From NCBI GenBank assembly GCA_964624465.1, contig CAZUZD010000023.1:1-35086 (forward strand): a DNA stretch of 35,086 nt, given 5' to 3'. Below, piece after piece: positions 15,776 to 22,887 of this stretch. Under the pieces are notes generated by a model that made no database searches, was not told the DNA's origin, and was given only the letters and a program-made list of their open reading frames with translations. Source of the DNA: CAZUZD01 sp964624465. Its GTDB lineage: Bacteria; Planctomycetota; Planctomycetia; Isosphaerales; Isosphaeraceae. The translations under genes were made by a program, and so were the position numbers. How positions within the stretch are numbered: position 1 is the stretch's first letter; each line of letters starts with the position of its first letter.

Positions 15776-17506
15776 TCAGCGACCAACCGGGGTCGGAACC
15801 GACAGGCCAATGGTCTGGCGCCAGGCCGGCGGGTTGGTCTCGACCTCGAAGGCGGCGTAAGCCGATCCGAACAGGCCGGACAGCGCGAGGACCTGTTCGA
15901 GGTCCCGGGCCGCCGTCGCCTCATCGGTTTCCGGATCGCGGCCGAGCCAGCGCAGGAGGTCCGATCGTCGTTCGGTGGCCAGGGTCCGCAAGCCATCCAG
16001 GTCCGCGAACACGAGCAGCCTGGCACCCGGAAAGCGGTCGCTCCGCAAGGGTTCAGGACGGCGCTTCCGCGATCCCACCGGGCGAGTCGCGAGCGACTCC
16101 AGCATGGCGTTCGAGGTACCCAGGCTCAGCAGGTCGTCCGCGAGCCGGTACGCCAGTTCGACGGGCACCAGGGACAAGGAGCCTCGTGCCACGCCGTTGA
16201 CCTGACTGGCCACGGGCCGGGCGCCTGGTCGGAGTCGTGTGCCATCCATGGCGACGAGCGCCAGGGCCGTCCGGGCCGCGTTGGCGACCGCACGGGTCAG
16301 CTCCGGGCCCGCGTCCTGGCCGACGGCGATCAGGCCGACCGGCTCGCCGCTGTCGTCCCGCCACAGCGCCGCCAGTTGACCCCCTCCGAGGTGGGGGAGC
16401 ACCTCCTGGCGGACATCACGGCCGAGCAGGATGCCCGCAAGCACAGTCAGCAGATCGTCGATCCGGGGACGGTCTGTCTCGGGGATCAGTGCGTAAGCTC
16501 CCTCGAAAACCCACGACAGGTCGAGCTGGCCGGCGAGCATCACCAGGGGCGTGGTGGGCAAGCGATCGACGAGGGCATCCAGACCCGCCCGCCCGCTCGG
16601 CGAGCCCCCGGAGTCACCGACCAGGCTCTGATACGACTGGAGGGTCAAGCCGTCCCGGACGGTGAGCGCGACCGCCAGGTAACGCGTGGATTCGAGGGTG
16701 CGCCGGACCAGTTGCTGCCCCGGGTCGCCGGCCCCATCGGGGTCGGGTCCCAGGCAACGCCTGGCGAAATCCGGGTCGATGAGGACCGTGGCCACCGCCC
16801 CGGCGGGCATGGCCGCGCGGGCCGTCGCGAACCGGGGTTCGGCGGCCAGGTGCTCGCCTCGACCGCGGCGGTCCAGCAGGGCCCGGATCTCAGGCTCGGA
16901 GTTGGACCAGGCCAGGATCGCGTCGTCGAGGATCACGTACGACTCGTCGGGCTTCATCCCTCGGGCGATCCGGCGCACGTGGTAGGTCTGGCCGGCGTGC
17001 TCCCGGGTGGCCAGTTCGGCCAGGGTCCCGGCGTCGAGTTCCAGCTGGTTCAGACGATCGATCAACCGCTCGCAGAGTGCCCGGTCCGGGAGCCGGACGA
17101 GCAGGATGCCATGAGCGTTCTCCGGGTGAGCGTCGGCTCCAGGGACCAGCCCGAGCACGACGGCGCGGCCGAGCACCTGGTCGCGGATCGCGACGAGATC
17201 GACTCCGAACATGGCCCGGATCTGTGCGCGCTGGACATGAAGCTGACGCGCGGCCGGCGACGCCAGCCAGCCCTTCACGGCCGGCAGCCTGCCGATCGCG
17301 GCCGCCAGGTCCGACCGGGCGAACTCGTCCCAGTGGCGGTCGAGGTCCTCGACGATCAGGGTCGCGCCGGTGCCTGGCGGCAGGAGCCGGAGCAGCTCAT
17401 CGGCGGGTCGGGGCTCCTCCGCCCGCAGTCGAGCCGGGAGCGCGACCAGGCACGCAACCGAGAGGGCCAGGAGCCAGCCAGGTCGGTTCAGGTGTCGGGC
17501 GGGCAC
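15776..17506 (-). CDS. Exported protein of unknown function (DUF3352-like)
   Basis: 576 aa from the GTG at 17506, which yields a clean signal peptide (basic start, WLLALSVACLVALPARLRA, cleavage before EEPRP). A TTG at 17569 overlapping the upstream stop is the longest start, but it puts 21 non-hydrophobic residues before the signal. The body is alpha/beta with segments such as GATLIVEDLDRHWDEFARSD, YVILDDAILAWSNSE and LVMLAGQLDLSW. These recall the large planctomycete exported proteins annotated DUF3352; I see no catalytic motif. It is the third gene after an ECF sigma factor and an anti-sigma factor. The position suggests an envelope role tied to that signal, but this is inference. Confidence 0.75.
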   Translation of the reverse strand: MPARHLNRPGWLLALSVACLVALPARLRAEEPRPADELLRLLPPGTGATLIVEDLDRHWDEFARSDLAAAIGRLPAVKGWLASPAARQLHVQRAQIRAMFGVDLVAIRDQVLGRAVVLGLVPGADAHPENAHGILLVRLPDRALCERLIDRLNQLELDAGTLAELATREHAGQTYHVRRIARGMKPDESYVILDDAILAWSNSEPEIRALLDRRGRGEHLAAEPRFATARAAMPAGAVATVLIDPDFARRCLGPDPDGAGDPGQQLVRRTLESTRYLAVALTVRDGLTLQSYQSLVGDSGGSPSGRAGLDALVDRLPTTPLVMLAGQLDLSWVFEGAYALIPETDRPRIDDLLTVLAGILLGRDVRQEVLPHLGGGQLAALWRDDSGEPVGLIAVGQDAGPELTRAVANAARTALALVAMDGTRLRPGARPVASQVNGVARGSLSLVPVELAYRLADDLLSLGTSNAMLESLATRPVGSRKRRPEPLRSDRFPGARLLVFADLDGLRTLATERRSDLLRWLGRDPETDEATAARDLEQVLALSGLFGSAYAAFEVETNPPAWRQTIGLSVPTPVGR

Positions 17507-17565
17507 GGGCGGGGCTCCGAATCCGTAGCAGCCTGGCGGTGATCCGGGACGCGAGGTCGGCGGAC

Positions 17566-18300
17566 TCAAAGACCGCGTTCCTGCTCGGACACCTGAGCCA
17601 GGGCCGAGGGCGGGGTGAGGAAGCTGAAGGCACGTCGGGCCGGCTCGGAGAGCGGGCGAACCCCCGTGGCCATCCGGTCGCCCACGGAGCGCCAGAGCCC
17701 GGGTTCCTCAGCGTCCGATTCCGCGACGTCGATCAGGTCCGATTCGGAACGGGTCGGGTCCGGAGTGGCCGATCCCAGAAGTTTCCGCCCCAGACGAGCA
17801 GCAGGGGCCGAGGTCTCTCGCGCCAGGTCAAGGCTCACGACGGTGGCCTCCGCAATCGTCTCGCTCAGCGGCCGGAAGGAGACCGGCGCCAGGACCAGGC
17901 TCGGCCCCGGCGGGGCCGCGGGAGGGCGTCCCAGGCTCGGTGGGGTCCCGGGACGTGGGACCAGCCAGAGCCCGATCAGGACGGCCGCGGCCGCCAGGCC
18001 GCTCCGGATCCGGACTTCCGTCGCGAGGGGACGAGCCCGGGACCATGGGCTGGTCGCGTGCGAGGAGTGCGGCAGGCGGAGGCTGGCGAGGATCTGCTCC
18101 GTGCGTTCAGGGGCAACCGTGGGGGGCGGTCCCGCCAGCGCCAGCGCCTGTTCGAGGGCCTGGAACCGGGCCGACTGATCGCGACACGCTCGACAGGCCG
18201 CCGCATGGGCGACCAGCCGCGAATCGGGCTCGGCCCAGAGGGTCGGGCTCCGATCGTCGAGGCGAGCTTGCCAGGCGATCCAGAAGTCGTGACAGGTCAT
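17566..18300 (-). CDS. Anti-sigma factor with zinc-binding HxxxCxxC motif and one membrane helix
   Basis: 244 aa from the ATG at 18300, with GCGAGG upstream. The N-terminal domain has C3 and H32-x3-C36-x2-C39, the zinc-binding anti-sigma pattern. One membrane helix follows near residue 100 (LAAAAVLIGLWLV). The remaining 130 residues are predicted outside, Pro/Ala-rich and without a known sensor fold. It would hold the adjacent sigma factor inactive until an envelope signal arrives. It lies 77 nt after the sigma factor stop, and its stop overlaps the longest possible start of the next gene. Confidence 0.82.
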   Translation of the reverse strand: MTCHDFWIAWQARLDDRSPTLWAEPDSRLVAHAAACRACRDQSARFQALEQALALAGPPPTVAPERTEQILASLRLPHSSHATSPWSRARPLATEVRIRSGLAAAAVLIGLWLVPRPGTPPSLGRPPAAPPGPSLVLAPVSFRPLSETIAEATVVSLDLARETSAPAARLGRKLLGSATPDPTRSESDLIDVAESDAEEPGLWRSVGDRMATGVRPLSEPARRAFSFLTPPSALAQVSEQERGL

Positions 18301-18377
18301 ACTCGAGAACCTCGCCGACCCGGAGCAGTGTCCGGGGTCGGCACAACAGGGCGGCGAATCGGCGGCTGGTCCGGATC

Positions 18378-18962
18378 TCAGTCGCACACGACTCCGCGAC
18401 GGCTCAGGTGTTCGGCCATCTCGGCCCTGGCCCGGTGGAGCCAGGTCTTGATGGTACCGATCGGCCGTCCGAGCGTCTGGGCGATCTCCTCGTAAGGCAA
18501 CCCCTGCTCGTGGTAAAGCGCGAAGACGACGCGATACTCCTCGCGGAGCTGAGCCAGGGCGTGTTCGAGTTCACTGGCCAGATCGTCGGGGTCGGCGATG
18601 CCGGGCCGGTGGTCCGGGATTCCGGCCAGCGGCTCGGGGCCGATCGAGCCGCGTCCCCGACGCCCGAGGGCGGACCGGCAACGATTGGCGGCGATTCCCA
18701 GCAACCAGGGGCGCAGGGGCCGGCTCCGATCGAACCCCGGCAGACCGCGCAGGGCCCGGACGAAGGCCTCCTGCATGACGTCCTCCGCGTCGTGGCGGTG
18801 TCCCATCATGCGCAGGCAGAGGCCCAGCAGTACCCCCTGGAACCGCTCGACGAAGAGGGCGGTGGCGCGGGCGTCACCGGCCTGGAGGGCATCGACGAGG
18901 GCGCGGTCATCCATGGCGGGCTCTTCGCCGGGCGGTCGTGGTCGCGGGGTCTGACCCGACAT
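18378..18962 (-). CDS. ECF-type RNA polymerase sigma factor
   Basis: 194 aa. Region 2 (FVERFQGVLLGLCLRMMGHRHDAEDVMQEAF, in two blocks from about residue 37) and region 4 (REEYRVVFALYHEQGLPYEEI, then GTIKTWLHRAR) are complete. A Pro/Gly linker separates them, and there is no C-terminal extension. It recognises promoters for an extracytoplasmic regulon. The ATG at 18962 is the first start; a second ATG at 18914 would remove 16 Pro-rich residues. The anti-sigma factor gene follows directly. Confidence 0.92.
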   Translation of the reverse strand: MSGQTPRPRPPGEEPAMDDRALVDALQAGDARATALFVERFQGVLLGLCLRMMGHRHDAEDVMQEAFVRALRGLPGFDRSRPLRPWLLGIAANRCRSALGRRGRGSIGPEPLAGIPDHRPGIADPDDLASELEHALAQLREEYRVVFALYHEQGLPYEEIAQTLGRPIGTIKTWLHRARAEMAEHLSRRGVVCD

Positions 18963-19040
18963 GCTCGATACCCCTGCCGATCGCGTTGCGTTTCAAGAGA
19001 GTGGCCGGCACGTCGCAGGGGGATTCGCCACCTGGGGGCG

Positions 19041-19069
19041 ATTATGGCGCGGGAGGGGTGAATTGAAAA
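19041..19069 (-). promoter_or_regulatory. Candidate promoter TTTTCA-17-CATAAT before the sigma factor gene
   Basis: On the minus strand TTTTCA (19069-19064) and CATAAT (19046-19041) are 17 nt apart, about 80 nt before the sigma factor start. The -10 is identical to that of the methyltransferase promoter. The -35 is a modest match. An additional ECF self-promoter is possible but not recognisable by eye. Confidence 0.35.
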
Positions 19070-19078
19070 GCGAGCGAG

Positions 19079-19112
19079 GGCGGCGGACGTCCCTCCACGG
19101 ACGTCGGCCGCC
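19079..19112 (-). terminator. Terminator-like hairpin after the 122-aa protein gene
   Basis: A 14-bp stem with one mismatch (19079-19092 with 19099-19112, 6-nt loop) lies 43 nt past the stop at 19155. On the minus strand it is followed by CTCGCTCGCTTTTC, a delayed T-run. It separates this gene from the sigma factor promoter. Confidence 0.5.
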
Positions 19113-19154
19113 CCCACCCGGGCCAGTTGCTATCAGGAATCCCGACCGGTCCAG

Positions 19155-19523
19155 TCAGGCGGAACGACGGGCCGCCATGGCGGTCAGCTCGTCGGCGCTG
19201 AGCTCTTCGAAGCTGCGGCCGTCGCGATCGAGGCCTTCTTCCAGGGCCAGGGCGATCTCGTGGAGCTCGGGCGAGTCGATCCGCCAGGCCAGCTCGGCGA
19301 GCTGGAGCGGGTCGAGGTCACCGAGGCTGGCGTCGAGGCGCTCGAGCTCGGCCTCGAGCCGGAGCATGGTCTCGAGCAGGTGGGCGTGGGTCTGCTCGGA
19401 GCCGCCGATCAGCAGGCACTCCTCCCCGGTGCTGATGCGGTGCGGCCGGAGCGGCCCGTCGAGCCCGACGCCGATGATCGCGGCCCGGCGCCGGCGTGGC
19501 TCGCCGTGGGTTTGCGTGGTCAT
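19155..19523 (-). CDS. Small protein of unknown function, conserved-looking
   Basis: 122 aa from the ATG at 19523, chosen because the 46 codons upstream are low-complexity and AAAGG precedes this ATG. It has a basic start (GEPRRRRAAIIGVGLDG), a central block with RISTGEECLLIGGSEQTH, and a helical acidic C-terminus (LETMLRLEAELERL...). The GVGLDG...GGSxxTH arrangement reminds me of small planctomycete proteins without function. No enzyme or DNA-binding motif is recognised. Soluble, cytoplasmic. Confidence 0.7.
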   Translation of the reverse strand: MTTQTHGEPRRRRAAIIGVGLDGPLRPHRISTGEECLLIGGSEQTHAHLLETMLRLEAELERLDASLGDLDPLQLAELAWRIDSPELHEIALALEEGLDRDGRSFEELSADELTAMAARRSA

Positions 19524-19731
19524 CGCTGAGGTTGGCCTTTCGCGAGAGGGTTTGCCGAGGTCGGCAACTGAGGCATGGCAGCGGATGGCGTGGCGGGCTC
19601 GGGGCCGCTCGTCCGGCCCCGCGGGGAGGACCCGGCCCGCCACGCACGTTCTTATCGGCACCCCGGCCGACCCCGTGCAGCCGGCAAGGGGGCAAAACCC
19701 CGACCCGACACCGCCCGCAGCGGCAACCCTC

Positions 19732-19944
19732 TTACGACCCGCCCAGGCATTCCCGGATCGTGTTGCGGGCCACCCGATACGCCGCCTTTACGGTTATGGC
19801 GCGCCCTTCCATCTGCTCTTCGCTAAAGAGTCGGGTCTCGCTCTGGGGCAACCCGGCCAGGGCCAGGGTCAAGGGCAGCAGATCCACGAACACCCGATAC
19901 TTCTGCTGGGCGTCGGCAGCCGGAGCCTGTGGTTTCTCGTCCAT
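19732..19944 (-). CDS. Very small protein of unknown function
   Basis: 70 aa from the ATG at 19944, preceded by GAGGGGA at a good distance. The sequence is balanced and amphipathic (QQKYRVFVDLLPLTLALAGL, then AYRVARNTIRECLG), unlike the Arg/Pro-rich shadow frames around it, so it is probably real. It contains a single Cys and no membrane segment of full length. It lies upstream of, and on the same strand as, the 122-aa gene, with a 208-nt gap. Confidence 0.6.
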   Translation of the reverse strand: MDEKPQAPAADAQQKYRVFVDLLPLTLALAGLPQSETRLFSEEQMEGRAITVKAAYRVARNTIRECLGGS

Positions 19945-20088
19945 CACTACGGTCCCCTCGAGGCGGGCCAGTGGGATCCAGCGAGCACCCGCAACGTCCT
20001 TCGAGGCTAACGGAGCCGCCCGGCGCCTGCCAGACGGCCGATCGGGCGACCGCCCCGAATCTCGCCCAAGTTGCTCGCCTCATTACCT

Positions 20089-20117
20089 TTGACCGCCCCG
20101 GCGCGACCCGCTAGACT
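20089..20117 (+). promoter_or_regulatory. Helicase promoter TTGACC-17-TAGACT
   Basis: TTGACC (20089-20094), 17-nt spacer, TAGACT (20112-20117). Five of six -35 bases and four of six -10 bases match sigma-70. The leader to the TTG start is about 75 nt, long enough for the cold-induced structures common on such helicase mRNAs, though none is evident. Confidence 0.65.
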
Positions 20118-20187
20118 GATAACCGGTACATCTTGACGAGATGCGCATCCTCGCGCCTCCCTGTCCAGCCCCATCCGAGCCCACCCC

Positions 20188-20193
20188 AGGAGG
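20188..20193 (+). promoter_or_regulatory. Perfect Shine-Dalgarno AGGAGG fixing a TTG start
   Basis: AGGAGG ends 6 nt before TTG at 20200. No ATG or GTG in frame fits the family N-terminus, so the strong ribosome site decides the TTG start of the helicase. Confidence 0.8.
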
Positions 20194-20199
20194 TCCTGT

Positions 20200-21429
20200 T
20201 TGACCCAATCCGACCACGAAGCCCTCAACGCCACCTTCGCCGAGCTAGGGCTGAGCCCGGCGATGCTCCAGGCGTTGGCGCGCATCGGCTACAATCAGCC
20301 ATCGCCAATCCAGGCCGCCCTGATCCCTCAAGCCATCCAGGGCTTCGACGTCATCGGGCAGGCCAAGACCGGGACCGGTAAGACCGCGTCGTTCGGCATC
20401 CCGCTCATCGAGATGCTCGAAGGCCGCACCAAGGGGCCTCAGGCCATCGTCCTGGCCCCGACCCGCGAGCTCGTCCAGCAGATCGTCGGCGAGTTCGAGC
20501 GCCTGGCCGGCGGCCAGGAGGTCGACATCTGCGGCGTCTACGGCGGCGAGCCGATCCAGAAGCAGCTCCGCGCCCTGGAGCGCGGCGTCGACATCGTCGT
20601 CGGCACCCCCGGACGCGTCATCGACCACATCGAGCGCCGGACCCTCTACCTCGGCGACATCTACCACGTCGTCCTGGACGAGGCCGACCGCATGCTCGAC
20701 ATCGGGTTCCGCCCCGACATCGAGCGCATCCTCAAGCGCGTGCCCGAGCCGCACCAGACCCTGCTGCTCTCGGCCACCATCAGCGACGACATCCGCAAGC
20801 TGGCGCAGAAGTACATGCACCGGCCCCTGGAGCTCAACCTCTCCAAGGATGAGCCCTCGGTCGCCACGATCCACCAGTGCTACATCTCGGTGGATCAGGA
20901 CCGCAAGCTCGACCTGCTCGTACACCTGCTGAACCGCGACCAGCCGCGCCAGTGCATCGTCTTCACCCGCACCAAGCGCGGGGCCGACCGCCTGGCTGAA
21001 CGGCTGAACAAGTTCGTCCGCGGCGTCGCCACCATCCACGGCGACCTACCCCAGACGGCCCGCAACCGCGTGATGCAGGGGTTCCGCGACGGCACGATCC
21101 CGATCCTCGTCGCGACCGACGTCGTCGGCCGCGGCATCGACGTGAACGACATCAGCCACGTCGTCAACTTCGACATCCCCGATGACCCGGAGAACTACCT
21201 CCACCGCATCGGCCGCACCGGCCGGATGGGCAAGGACGGCGTCGCCTACACGTTCGTCACCCCCAGCGAGGGCGAGCCCCTCACCACGATCGAGCTCCTG
21301 ATCAACCGACCGCTCGAATGCCACAAGGTCGAGAACTTCGACGCGGTCAGCAAGAATCGGGGCCCCGAGCCCAAGTACCGCGAGCTCTGGAACACCGCGC
21401 AAAATCGGTCGTTCGCCGGGTCGTCCTGA
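20200..21429 (+). CDS. DEAD-box ATP-dependent RNA helicase
   Basis: 409 aa, minimal two-RecA-domain helicase. The Q motif is at YNQPSPIQ, motif I AKTGTGKT (55-62), Ia PTRELVQQ, GG doublet, Ib TPGR, motif II DEAD (160-163), motif III SAT (191-193), then IVFTRTKRG, VATDVVGRGID and motif VI HRIGRTGRMG. It unwinds short RNA duplexes in ribosome assembly or mRNA decay. The C-terminus ends about 60 residues after motif VI without the RNA-binding tail of CsdA/DbpA or the basic tail of RhlE, so specificity is unclear. Single gene with its own promoter and a hairpin after the stop. Confidence 0.96.
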   Translation: MTQSDHEALNATFAELGLSPAMLQALARIGYNQPSPIQAALIPQAIQGFDVIGQAKTGTGKTASFGIPLIEMLEGRTKGPQAIVLAPTRELVQQIVGEFERLAGGQEVDICGVYGGEPIQKQLRALERGVDIVVGTPGRVIDHIERRTLYLGDIYHVVLDEADRMLDIGFRPDIERILKRVPEPHQTLLLSATISDDIRKLAQKYMHRPLELNLSKDEPSVATIHQCYISVDQDRKLDLLVHLLNRDQPRQCIVFTRTKRGADRLAERLNKFVRGVATIHGDLPQTARNRVMQGFRDGTIPILVATDVVGRGIDVNDISHVVNFDIPDDPENYLHRIGRTGRMGKDGVAYTFVTPSEGEPLTTIELLINRPLECHKVENFDAVSKNRGPEPKYRELWNTAQNRSFAGSS

Positions 21430-21447
21430 ACGCCCCCCAGCCGCCGA

Positions 21448-21478
21448 GGCCCGGTCGCTCTCGACCCACGACCGGGCC
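21448..21478. terminator. Hairpin between convergent helicase and batD genes
   Basis: A perfect 10-bp stem, ggcccggtcg (21448-21457) with cgaccgggcc (21469-21478), and an 11-nt loop fill the 69-nt gap between two convergent stops. It could serve both directions. No U-tract on either side. Confidence 0.5.
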
Positions 21479-21498
21479 CCGGAACGCCTGCTCTCCCA

Positions 21499-22887
21499 TC
21501 AGAAGGCCCGACGAGTGCCAGAGCGCTCGGCGGGCTTCGTTGCGCGCCCCCCGCCCCCGCGGCTCCCGACGGTCAACCGCGTCAGGCCACGCAGGACTCT
21601 CGCCCCCGCTTGCGAGAGTGACTCGCTCCGGCCATCGACGAGAGGGGCCTCGACGCTGATCCCGTAGCGGGCTGCGTCACAGCGCTCCATCAGCCGGGAC
21701 CCGGACGACGCGAGCTCCTCGCCGGCGCCGAGCTCGAGCAGCACCCCGTGCGCCTCCAGGGGCGTCAGGGTTGCAATCCTCCGTCCGGTGGCCAGCTCCA
21801 GATACTGCCTCAGTGCCGTCTCCACGAGCGAGGCCGTGCGCTCGCCCGGTGCGTCGGCCCCCTGCGAATCGAGGCGATTCGCCAGCCGGCGTGCGAGTCG
21901 CTGGGGCGACCTCCGACGCTGACGGAGGATGCGGATCACCAGGGAACCGACGAGTAGGAGACCGGCCAGCGGGATGACGGAGAGGGCGAGCAGCCGACCA
22001 CGATCCACTCTGGCGAACCGGGGCGGCTCCGCTGTGGCGCTCGCCTCGGGACCGGGGCGGAACTGCGGGCGCGGCTCGATCGTCACCCGCAGTCCCGGCG
22101 TCGACCGGGTGAAGAACCGACCCGAGATCGGGTCGAAGGTCGCGATCCGCTGGGGCGGCAGTGCAATCACACCCGGCCGGTCGGCTCGCAGTTGCCAGCG
22201 AAATCGTCGCGACGGCTCGTCGGCTGCGAACTCCTCCCGCCGGTCTCGCTCCCGCACTTCGAGCCCGTCGGGCAGGCCCGTGAGGGGCATGCCCGACACC
22301 ATCCCGACCGCGCCCGGCCCCGACCAGGTCACTTCCAGCTCGAACCAATCACCCGCGCGAACGGACTCCGGGGCCACACGAACCGTCCCGGTCACCGGCC
22401 CCACGCCGCCGGAAAACTCCGCCGGTCGGCCTGCCGACGGAATCGGTCGGATCTCCAGCGGCAGCGGCCGCGTCCGTCCGGGTTCCGTGCCGATCACCAC
22501 CGCGATCCGTGGGAACCGATGCACACCTGGCCGGGTGGGGGAGGCGTGCAGAAGCAGGTGTCCGTCGGCCGGACCCGGAGTCGCCTGGGCCGCGAACATT
22601 CGAAGGCCCGCCACCGCGGGCAGCGGCCCACCGAGCTGGACGGGATGGCCGGCGCCGGTTGCCCGCACCGCGATCCACTGGCCGACGAACCACGGACCGC
22701 TGACGGGCTCAAGCCGCACCTCGGGCATCGGCAACCCCGGTGGCGGGAGCTCCTGCGCGAACCCGTGTGGACCGATCGTGAGGAGGCACAGGGCAGCGAG
22801 CCAGGTCGAGCCAGCTCGCCCGGCGCGCCTGGGCGGGGCCTTACCAGTCGGGCTGATCGGTCCGGGATTGGGGGGCTGAGCGGACAT
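21499..22887 (-). CDS. batD: BatD-like (oxygen-tolerance family) membrane protein
   Basis: 462 aa. It has a signal peptide (STWLAALCLLTIGPHGFAQ, cleavage near residue 45) and two beta-sandwich domains outside. The first opens VRLEPVSGPWFVGQWIAVR; the second starts near GPVTGTVRVAPESVRAGDWFELEV. One membrane helix lies near residues 300-318, and a cytosolic helical domain ends MERCDAARYG. This is the BatD architecture. BatD is thought to support BatA/BatB at the membrane; a role in oxygen tolerance was proposed in Bacteroides and is debated. Its start lies 47 nt inside the preceding batBC gene, indicating coupled translation. Confidence 0.8.
   Translation of the reverse strand: MSAQPPNPGPISPTGKAPPRRAGRAGSTWLAALCLLTIGPHGFAQELPPPGLPMPEVRLEPVSGPWFVGQWIAVRATGAGHPVQLGGPLPAVAGLRMFAAQATPGPADGHLLLHASPTRPGVHRFPRIAVVIGTEPGRTRPLPLEIRPIPSAGRPAEFSGGVGPVTGTVRVAPESVRAGDWFELEVTWSGPGAVGMVSGMPLTGLPDGLEVRERDRREEFAADEPSRRFRWQLRADRPGVIALPPQRIATFDPISGRFFTRSTPGLRVTIEPRPQFRPGPEASATAEPPRFARVDRGRLLALSVIPLAGLLLVGSLVIRILRQRRRSPQRLARRLANRLDSQGADAPGERTASLVETALRQYLELATGRRIATLTPLEAHGVLLELGAGEELASSGSRLMERCDAARYGISVEAPLVDGRSESLSQAGARVLRGLTRLTVGSRGGGGRATKPAERSGTRRAF

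Noticed and set aside
14942..17542. 866-codon frame opposite the methyltransferase and DUF3352-like genes
   Set aside because: Spans two genes on the other strand, has Arg/Gly/Gln-rich composition without domains, and arises from GC-rich codon bias.
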